Below, in pieces: positions 7,533 to 13,209 of a stretch of DNA of 20,429 nt. Position 1 is the stretch's first letter; the number at the start of each line of letters is the position of its first letter. The stretch comes from UBA1381 sp964399965. GTDB lineage: Bacteria > Bacillota > Clostridia > UBA1381. A program made the translations under genes and the position numbers. Location: positions 1 to 20,429 of the forward strand of contig CAYNRX010000042.1 of the NCBI GenBank assembly GCA_964399965.1, in the 5' to 3' direction. Under the pieces are notes generated by a model. It was not told the DNA's origin, did no database searches, and saw only the letters and a list, made by a program, of their open reading frames with translations.

Positions 7533-8282
7533 ATGAAAAACAACAAAAAACAAACAGCCGGCAGAGACAGCCTGGGCGAATTTGCCCCTAAATTTGCCCA
7601 ACTGAACGATGATGTGCTTTTTGGCGAGGTTTGGTCGCGTGAAGACAAGCTGTCGCTGAAGCTGCGGTCAATCCTTACCGTAAGCGCACTTGTAAGCAAA
7701 GGGCTTATAGACAGTTCTTTCCAGTATCATGCCATGACTGCCAAGGCCAACGGCGTCACCAAGACAGAAATGGCAGAGATACTGACGCATCTTGCCTTTT
7801 ATGCCGGCTGGCCAAATGCCTGGGCAGCTTTCCGCATCGTAAAAGACGTTTACGCAGATAGCGATGAAGCAGAAGGGCATGGCGGCATGTTCGGCCTAGG
7901 CAGCGCAAACGATGCTTATTCCCAGTATTTCATTGGCAACAGCTATCTCAATCCTCTCACTGATCCTACAAAGACAGTGTTTATCGCCAACGTAACCTTT
8001 GAGCCGGGATGCCGCAACAACTGGCATATCCATCACGCGACTAAAGGCGGCGGGCAGCTGCTCCTTTGTACCGATGGCGAAGGCTGGTACCAGGAGGAGG
8101 GCAAGGCTCCGCAAAGTTTGGCCGCCGGAGATGTAGTGTTTATCCCTGCCGGCATCAAGCATTGGCACGGCGCAAAAGCCAACAGTTGGTTCAGCCATTT
8201 GGCAGTGGAATGTCCGGGCGAAAATACATCCAACGAATGGCTTGAAGCTGTAGATGACGAACACTATCCCGTAGAGAACTGA
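7533..8282 (+). CDS. Carboxymuconolactone decarboxylase-like / cupin fusion protein
   Basis: This 249-residue protein starts at an ATG behind CCGGAGGTAA. Residues about 20-107 match the carboxymuconolactone decarboxylase (AhpD-like) helical domain (SREDKLSLKLRSILTVSAL, then LTHLAFYAGWPNAWAAF). This domain lacks the CxxC pair of AhpD peroxidases, so a thiol peroxidase role is unlikely. Residues about 135-240 are a cupin barrel with metal ligand candidates in NWHIHHATKGGGQ (His165, His167, His168) and PAGIKHWHGA (His210, His212). Such fusions are common in anaerobes next to LysR or MerR regulators, but their reaction is not established. A terminator-like hairpin follows at 8443. The fold assignments are firm; the substrate is unknown. 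Confidence 0.88.
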   Translation: MKNNKKQTAGRDSLGEFAPKFAQLNDDVLFGEVWSREDKLSLKLRSILTVSALVSKGLIDSSFQYHAMTAKANGVTKTEMAEILTHLAFYAGWPNAWAAFRIVKDVYADSDEAEGHGGMFGLGSANDAYSQYFIGNSYLNPLTDPTKTVFIANVTFEPGCRNNWHIHHATKGGGQLLLCTDGEGWYQEEGKAPQSLAAGDVVFIPAGIKHWHGAKANSWFSHLAVECPGENTSNEWLEAVDDEHYPVEN

Positions 8283-8442
8283 ATTGCCAAAAAACTCATG
8301 AGAAAGTCTTAAAGACAGAATGAGTAAAAAGCATCAGACCAAACTGAATGATGAAATGACTCCCTCAAAAAAATATACGCCCATATTCAACAGGCTTGAG
8401 TCGCGTATAGGAAAAATTTACAGATCCCTAATTAAAGCAAGA

Positions 8443-8482
8443 GCCGGAGCGGGCAAGATACAGCCGCCCCGGCGTCCTTTTT
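8443..8482 (+). terminator. Terminator after the decarboxylase/cupin gene
   Basis: Arms 8443-8452 and 8464-8473 pair at 9 of 10 GC-rich positions and are followed by GTCCTTTTT on the plus strand. The 160 bp between the cupin stop and this hairpin holds no convincing gene. Confidence 0.65.
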
Positions 8483-8490
8483 ATATAGAA

Positions 8491-9294
8491 TCACTCATAC
8501 CAATTCGGAGCTTTTTTCAGAGTTTTGAATAGCTCCCAATCATGTGCAGGTATTACGGTAGCATTATATTTTTTCTGCAGCCTTCTTACCTTTTCTATTG
8601 ACTTGAAATATTCTTCCCTGTTATGCAAAAGTCCCGACGCCTTAGCCGGAGGTCCGTATATTTCATTCGTATACACAGCATCCATGGGGAAAATGAAAGT
8701 ACCTTCTTTTTCAAGATGGATGATCAATCCTAACAGTCCGGGAGTGTGTCCGGGAAGATTTATGACCTCAACACCCGGTATTATCTCAAACTCGTCTTCA
8801 ACAAGATGATACTGCCTGACAGTCACGTCAAGATCGTTTTTGCAATATCCGCAATAGGTCGTGGGATCATTACTTATGCGAACCGTGGTCTGCGCCGTCG
8901 TAAAGTCGTCCTTGGGAACATATATGTCCGCATTCTTGAACATATGAATATTACCGGTGTGATCAAAGTGCATGTGGGACAATATCACCGTGTCGATATC
9001 CTCTTTTCTGACTCCACACATTGCAAGCTGCACTTCCAGATTTTGCTCTATTGTTTGGTGAAGTTCATACGTATCCTGCAAACATTCAGGCCAGTGACCC
9101 CTCATTGCATTCACGTTGCTGCCGGTGTCATATAGTATATATCCTTCCTCATATTCGATCAATATGCACATCACCGGAAGATGATAAAACGTATGTACGG
9201 CATTAGGATCGCTTCTTGTACACATTGTAGAGCCGGCAACGACGTTATTTTTATCGGTTTTTAAATATCCCGTATCCAAGATATAAAATTTCAT
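8491..9294 (-). CDS. Metallo-beta-lactamase-fold hydrolase, N-acyl-homoserine-lactonase-like
   Basis: The start is placed at the ATG at 9294 because an AAAGGAGA site lies 7 nt before it; the frame is open further upstream to a GTG at 9327, but that would put the ribosome site inside the gene. The 267-residue protein has the full dinuclear zinc set: SHMHFDHTG (His107, His109, Asp111, His112), His183 in LPGHTPG, Asp205 in FPMDAVY and His251 in IPAHDW. Overall it follows the AHL-lactonase (AttM/AiiA-like) pattern, including the early ILDTGYLKTDKN. Quorum quenching is not shown: many Firmicute members probably cleave other lactones or esters. It starts 36 nt after the tam stop and is probably cotranscribed with it. 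No signal peptide, so cytoplasmic. Confidence 0.87.
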   Translation of the reverse strand: MKFYILDTGYLKTDKNNVVAGSTMCTRSDPNAVHTFYHLPVMCILIEYEEGYILYDTGSNVNAMRGHWPECLQDTYELHQTIEQNLEVQLAMCGVRKEDIDTVILSHMHFDHTGNIHMFKNADIYVPKDDFTTAQTTVRISNDPTTYCGYCKNDLDVTVRQYHLVEDEFEIIPGVEVINLPGHTPGLLGLIIHLEKEGTFIFPMDAVYTNEIYGPPAKASGLLHNREEYFKSIEKVRRLQKKYNATVIPAHDWELFKTLKKAPNWYE

Positions 9295-9330
9295 TGGCTG
9301 TTCTCCTTTGCTCATTTCATACCTCACAGA

Positions 9331-10098
9331 TCATTTAACTGCTGTAAAGAAAAATCTGCGGAATTTGAATATGATCTCACCGTTTTTCTGCGTGTGATAA
9401 GCCTTTGCTGCAAGATCCGTAATTTCCTTTTCCAACTCCCCAGCCGCATCGTTATCAAGCGCATTGAGGTACGGCCTTAACCGCGTACCCTTTACCCATT
9501 CTACCATCGCCTGAACATTAGGCATATTATGATAATACACCGTTTCCCATATATCAAAACTGCTTGAGCAGGAAGAGAGTATATCGAAATATTCCTCCGG
9601 CTGCAAGGTCTCGTTTGTTTCCATATTCGACTTGGAAAATCCCCATTTGGCGTCCCGCACAACTTCACCAATTATTCTGAACAAAGTCTCCTGACCGTTC
9701 ATTGGGATCTGTACGGCTAAAACACCTCCGGGATTCAGCTTATTCATAAGCTCCGGTATGAATTTTTCATGATCCGGTATCCATTGCAAATATGCATTGG
9801 AAAAAATTACGTCGTAATTGTCCAGCTTATCAATCTCTGACGTTACATCACAAAGCTTAAAATCAATATCCGGATATGTTTGCGAGGCCTTTTTTATCAT
9901 TGCCTCGGAATTATCGATGCCAAGTATTTTTGCGTCCGGAAATGTATTGTTGAGAACAAATGTGCTGTTTCCCGGCCCGCAACCCACATCAAGAATACTG
10001 TCCGGCTTATATGAGACCACTCTTTGCGCCAGATCCACAGCCGGCTGTGTCCTTTGATTTTTAAATTTTAAGTATTGTTCTGCATTCCATTCCGACAT
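9331..10098 (-). CDS. tam: Trans-aconitate 2-methyltransferase
   Basis: This 255-residue SAM-dependent methyltransferase starts at an ATG behind TTGGAGGAATC. The N-terminus MSEWNAEQYLKFKNQRTQPA matches the distinctive start of E. coli Tam. Motif I is ILDVGCGPGNS (35-45) and the acidic ribose contact is GIDNS (60-64). Tam-specific stretches include FSNAYLQWIPDHEKF, LNPGGVLAVQIPMN, YYHNMPNVQAMVEWVKGTRLRPYL and the end NGEIIFKFRRFFFTAVK. The family methylates trans-aconitate, an isomer that inhibits aconitase, in the cytoplasm. It has its own promoter (10180-10208), with palindromic element copy 3 in its leader. The lactonase-like gene follows. The family assignment is strong; activity on trans-aconitate is inferred. 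Confidence 0.9.
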   Translation of the reverse strand: MSEWNAEQYLKFKNQRTQPAVDLAQRVVSYKPDSILDVGCGPGNSTFVLNNTFPDAKILGIDNSEAMIKKASQTYPDIDFKLCDVTSEIDKLDNYDVIFSNAYLQWIPDHEKFIPELMNKLNPGGVLAVQIPMNGQETLFRIIGEVVRDAKWGFSKSNMETNETLQPEEYFDILSSCSSSFDIWETVYYHNMPNVQAMVEWVKGTRLRPYLNALDNDAAGELEKEITDLAAKAYHTQKNGEIIFKFRRFFFTAVK

Positions 10099-10118
10099 AT
10101 CACGATTCCTCCAAATAC

Positions 10119-10175
10119 TAATTTAGAAATCAATTGTAAAACGCTACCACATTTTACAATTATCTAGTAATTTAG
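10119..10175. repeat. Palindromic intergenic element, copy 3 (shortest), with flanking direct repeats
   Basis: The core hairpin has arms at about 10132-10144 and 10149-10161 with a TACC loop. The octamer TAATTTAG flanks the element (10119-10126 and 10168-10175). The segment that joins the two hairpins in copy 2 is absent, as if deleted between AATTG repeats. Two positions of one arm differ from the other copies, yet in RNA read toward tam both become G-U pairs, so the hairpin is kept in the tam leader. Confidence 0.65.
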
Positions 10176-10179
10176 TTAT

Positions 10180-10208
10180 ACTATACCACATATAATATAA
10201 ACTTTCAA
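10180..10208 (-). promoter_or_regulatory. Promoter of tam
   Basis: On the minus strand TTGAAA (10203-10208), a 17 bp spacer, then TATAGT (10180-10185). The leader to the start codon at 10098 is about 75 nt and contains palindromic element copy 3. Confidence 0.6.
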
Positions 10209-10271
10209 GTTTAAAATATGATGTACGTAAAAATCATCAGTTCGTCAATTTAAAAAATGACAGCTCAGCTA

Positions 10272-10300
10272 TTGCCTATTCCCGCAATACGTGATATAAT
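10272..10300 (+). promoter_or_regulatory. Promoter of the ElaA-type acetyltransferase
   Basis: TTGCCT (10272-10277), a 17 bp spacer and a perfect TATAAT (10295-10300). The start codon is at 10327, so the leader is short. Confidence 0.6.
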
Positions 10301-10326
10301 TATTGTCAACCAAGGAGGAGATAACC

Positions 10327-10773
10327 ATGGAATTATTCATAAAACACTTTTCGCAGCTCAGCACAGAAGAGCTTTTTGATATATATAAACTAAGGACGGC
10401 CGTATTTGTCGTTGAACAAAAATGCCCATATCAAGAGATCGATGATGCAGATAAGGACGCATATCACATATTTTTCCGCAGCGATGGCAGCATCTGTGCT
10501 TATTTGCGACTTTTACCGGCAGGAAGTATGTTTGACGAAGTATCCCTGGGAAGGATTTTGACCGCAAAAAGAGGGCTGGGACTGGGAAACCGTATAATCC
10601 GGGCCGGAATAAACAGCGCCAGAGAAATATTTGGGGCAGAGACCATAAAAATAAAGGCCCAGACATATGCCCGGGGCTTTTATGAAAAACACGGCTTTTA
10701 CAAATGCTCGGAAGAATTTTTGGAGGACGGGATCCCTCATATAGAAATGGTGAGGACAGAGCATACTCCCTAA
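10327..10773 (+). CDS. elaA: GNAT-family N-acetyltransferase, ElaA type
   Basis: The start is set at the ATG at 10327, directly after AAGGAGGAGATAACC; the frame is open upstream to 10303, but that would swallow the ribosome site and begins within the promoter's initiation zone. The 148-residue protein has the ElaA signature near the N-terminus (LRTAVFVVEQKCPYQEID, 22-39), the acetyl-CoA binding loop GRILTAKRGLGLGNRI (75-90), YARGFYEKHGF and the closing EDGIPHIEM (133-141). The acceptor substrate of ElaA is not established. The gene converges on the AraC-type gene, with only 19 bp between their stops and no clear terminator. Confidence 0.87.
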   Translation: MELFIKHFSQLSTEELFDIYKLRTAVFVVEQKCPYQEIDDADKDAYHIFFRSDGSICAYLRLLPAGSMFDEVSLGRILTAKRGLGLGNRIIRAGINSAREIFGAETIKIKAQTYARGFYEKHGFYKCSEEFLEDGIPHIEMVRTEHTP

Positions 10774-10792
10774 GTCCGCCGGGCAGACAAAC

Positions 10793-11599
10793 TTATTTCC
10801 CTTTAACCGCGCGATACTGCTTTGGCGAGATCCCGAAACAGCGCGAGAATGCTTTAGAAAACGCCGCCCTATCCTTATAGCCGACAGCATTAGCGGTCTC
10901 CGTTATATTCATACCGGTATTTTTCAGCAAATACGCCGCCCGCGAAAGGCGGTATTCTGCCAAATACTTGCCGGGGCTGGAATTTGTGTGTTCTTTGAAC
11001 AGTCGGAAAAGGTATGAATATTCAAGTCCCACGAAAGCGCACATGTCCCTGGTATCGATATCACGATAGTAATTTATATGTATAAAATCCAGACACTGGC
11101 TAACATACTGTTTGCCCGTTCCTGATATATACTCATCCCCTGCCGCGTTCGTACGCTGTATCGTACCCAGAAGATAAAAAAGGCGGCTGTACACTAAAAA
11201 ATCATTTTCCTCCTCGTCTATCTTTAATATGTCCTCAAAACAGCTTTCCACCTCATCCGGAGCAAGCGTTTTATACACCGGCGACTTTTCACCCAATCCT
11301 ACCCTCTCTAAGAATTGCTCAGCCGTTTCGCCGGAAAAATTTATCCAGATATACGTCCACGGCTCCTCCATATCAGCCTCATAATAGCCAAAGTTGTCGC
11401 CGATAAAGAAAATATTTCCTTTACCAAGCGTGTATTCCCGGCCGCCGGTGCGGAATATCCCCTTGCCGGAAACGATATAGTGTAAAAGGAAGCGGTCGCG
11501 GAACACGTGCGAGAAATGATGTCCCGGTGCGCACTCCTCCCTTCCCGTGGCAAATATCGACAAATTTCCCAGCGGCTTTGACGTAAACTGACTATCCAT
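10793..11599 (-). CDS. AraC-family transcriptional regulator with cupin sensor domain
   Basis: This 268-residue protein starts at an ATG behind CGGAGGGG. Residues about 1-150 form a cupin-like sugar-sensing domain (HHFSHVFRDRFLLHYIVSGKG, then YTLGKGNIFFIGDN). Residues about 170-265 carry the paired helix-turn-helix (DIDTRDMCAFVGLEYSYLFRLFKEHTN and NITETANAVGYKDRAAFSKAFSR) and the family ending GISPKQYR. It is divergent from the GH27 alpha-galactosidase across a 136 bp gap. In Firmicutes this layout usually means the regulator activates the glycosidase in response to a galactoside, and the weak -35 region on the alpha-galactosidase side fits activation. The ligand is inferred from context only. 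Confidence 0.93.
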   Translation of the reverse strand: MDSQFTSKPLGNLSIFATGREECAPGHHFSHVFRDRFLLHYIVSGKGIFRTGGREYTLGKGNIFFIGDNFGYYEADMEEPWTYIWINFSGETAEQFLERVGLGEKSPVYKTLAPDEVESCFEDILKIDEEENDFLVYSRLFYLLGTIQRTNAAGDEYISGTGKQYVSQCLDFIHINYYRDIDTRDMCAFVGLEYSYLFRLFKEHTNSSPGKYLAEYRLSRAAYLLKNTGMNITETANAVGYKDRAAFSKAFSRCFGISPKQYRAVKGK

Positions 11600-11631
11600 G
11601 ATTATCCCCTCCGTTTAATTGACTAAAATAT

Positions 11632-11661
11632 ATTATACAATATTTAGACACACATATGCAA
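11632..11661 (-). promoter_or_regulatory. Promoter of the AraC-type regulator
   Basis: On the minus strand TTGCAT (11656-11661), an 18 bp spacer and TATAAT (11632-11637). An imperfect inverted repeat (CTAAAATAT at 11623-11631, AATATTTAG at 11639-11647) brackets the -10 box and could be an operator. The opposite direction has a TATGAT at 11689 with no good -35 box. Confidence 0.5.
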
Positions 11662-11735
11662 GTATTTTATATTTACTTTTTTCCTCTTTATGATAAAATA
11701 TGAGCATAAAACAATTTAGAAAGCGAGGAATAATT

Positions 11736-12872
11736 ATGCTCTCAAAAACGCCGCCCATGGGCTGGAACTCATGGAACACCTTCGGAAAAGATATAAACGA
11801 ACGACTCATAATGGAGATCGCAGACGTGATGTCTGAAAAAGGCTACAAGGACGCCGGCTATGAATATGTAATAATCGACGACTGCTGGTCCTTAAAAGAA
11901 CGCGTTGACGGCAAGCTCACACCTGATCCGGAGTTATTTCCGCACGGCATGAAAGCGCTTGCCGACTATATCCACTCCAAGGGATTGAAATTCGGCATGT
12001 ACTCCTGTTCCGGGTTCAAAACCTGCGCCGGATATCCCTCAAGTTACGGCTACGAATTTGAGGATGCAAAGCAGTTTGCCGAATGGGGTGTGGATTACCT
12101 CAAGTATGATTATTGTAATTTCCCCAACAGCGCAGATACTAAGAACGCCTATCTGACGATGGCGACCGCCTTAAGGTGCAGCGGCCGCGATATCCTGTTT
12201 GCCGCCTGCAACTGGGGAGAGAAAGAACCCTGGGACTGGATGCGTTCACGCGGTGCCCATACCTATCGCTCGACCGGCGACATATTTGACGTGCCCCGCT
12301 CATACGTTGATATTTTTAAAAGCCAGCTTTCCCATGTAGAGGGCAACGCCCCCGGCTGCTTCAACGATATGGATATGCTTATATGCGGTATGCGCGGCAG
12401 CGGGAATGTCGGTCTCGGCGGCTGTTCCGATGCGCAGTATCTCCAGCATTTCGCCATGTGGGCATTCATGGGCTCCCCGCTGATAATAGGTGTTGATATA
12501 AGAAATCTTGACGATGTCACCGCTGAGCTTTTGAAGAACAAGGGACTTATCTCTATAAACCAGGACGAGGAATGCCGGCCGCCTTTCATGCTGACCCAGC
12601 AATTCCAGCAGGAGAATATGTATATGCTCGCCAAACTGTTGAGCGGCGGCAGGATAGCTCTGGGGCTGTTTAACACTCGAGAAGACACGCAGCATCAGGA
12701 CACATTCGTGATCTCTCTCGATGACCTGGGTATACATTCGGAGTCCCATAAGGCGTTAAAGCTTACCGACGCCATAACTGGCAGTTCCATGGGCACGGTC
12801 AAGGACGGTATGCACATACAGCTTCCGGGACAGGGCACAAAAGTCATAATTGGAGAGATAGTCGATGGCTGA
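11736..12872 (+). CDS. Alpha-galactosidase, glycoside hydrolase family 27
   Basis: The start is set at the ATG at 11736 behind GCGAGGAA; the frame is open 12 codons further up, but those codons contain the ribosome site. The 378-residue protein begins with the GH27 opening TPPMGWNSWNTFG and has YVIIDDCW (44-51), the nucleophile motif YLKYDYCN (Asp125) and the acid/base region FNDMDMLICG (Asp211/Asp213). The C-terminal end (about 290-378) is the short beta domain typical of the family. It releases terminal alpha-1,6-galactose from raffinose-type sugars, galactomannan or arabinogalactan side groups. There is no signal peptide, so it should act in the cytoplasm on imported oligosaccharides. The last 8 nt overlap the small CxxC protein gene. 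Confidence 0.95.
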   Translation: MLSKTPPMGWNSWNTFGKDINERLIMEIADVMSEKGYKDAGYEYVIIDDCWSLKERVDGKLTPDPELFPHGMKALADYIHSKGLKFGMYSCSGFKTCAGYPSSYGYEFEDAKQFAEWGVDYLKYDYCNFPNSADTKNAYLTMATALRCSGRDILFAACNWGEKEPWDWMRSRGAHTYRSTGDIFDVPRSYVDIFKSQLSHVEGNAPGCFNDMDMLICGMRGSGNVGLGGCSDAQYLQHFAMWAFMGSPLIIGVDIRNLDDVTAELLKNKGLISINQDEECRPPFMLTQQFQQENMYMLAKLLSGGRIALGLFNTREDTQHQDTFVISLDDLGIHSESHKALKLTDAITGSSMGTVKDGMHIQLPGQGTKVIIGEIVDG

Positions 12873-13059
12873 CTGTTTTAACTGTCAAAAACCGCTCCTT
12901 CCTGATGAGACAGCCCTATACCGGCGATTATTCGGCAAGGGAGCGGATCGATTTATGTGCCTTGGCTGCATGGCAGAATATCTGAATGTACCGCAGGAGC
13001 TTCTGGAACAAAAAATAGAATATTTCCGATCCATCGGCTGTACTCTGTTTGAGCATTAA
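12865..13059 (+). CDS. Small CxxC-type putative zinc-binding protein
   Basis: This 64-residue protein starts at an ATG inside the end of the alpha-galactosidase gene (8 nt overlap), so its translation is probably coupled to it. Two CxxC pairs (CFNC at about 4-7 and CLGC at about 32-35) could bind one metal ion. The rest is helical (AEYLNVPQELLEQKIEYFRSIGC). Similar short proteins of unknown role occur in Clostridia. The overlap and coupled start suggest a real gene rather than a chance frame. No function can be assigned. Confidence 0.7.
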   Translation: MADCFNCQKPLLPDETALYRRLFGKGADRFMCLGCMAEYLNVPQELLEQKIEYFRSIGCTLFEH

Positions 13060-13063
13060 AGCA

Positions 13064-13122
13064 ATACCGCCTGTATACCACGGGGAAACTCGCACCAGTG
13101 GCATACAGGCGGTATCTTTATT
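13064..13122. terminator. Bidirectional terminator between the alpha-galactosidase unit and GH127
   Basis: Arms of 17 bp (13064-13080 and 13099-13115) match at 16 of 17 positions around an 18 nt loop. Short T-rich stretches follow on both sides (CTTTATT on the plus strand, TGCTTTAAT on the minus strand). It lies just past the small CxxC gene and about 90 bp past the GH127 stop, where two convergent units meet. Confidence 0.65.
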
Positions 13123-13209
13123 GGCAATTCGCTTTTCACAAGCCCTCATGCTTTTTATATCTCTACAATATATGGATCGTTTATCCGCCAGGCTCAAAAC
13201 CGTCAATCA

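Noticed and set aside
8320..8532. Possible 70-residue gene after the cupin gene
   Set aside because: It has no ribosome site, runs through the terminator hairpin and into the 3' end of the lactonase-like gene on the other strand.
10774..10792. Short inverted repeat GTC..GAC between the converging elaA and AraC genes
   Set aside because: The loop would be a single base and the stem is interrupted, so it cannot act as a terminator.
13064..13115. Palindrome near 13080 as a fourth copy of the mobile element
   Set aside because: Its sequence is unrelated to the three-copy element and there are no flanking direct repeats; it sits where a terminator is expected.
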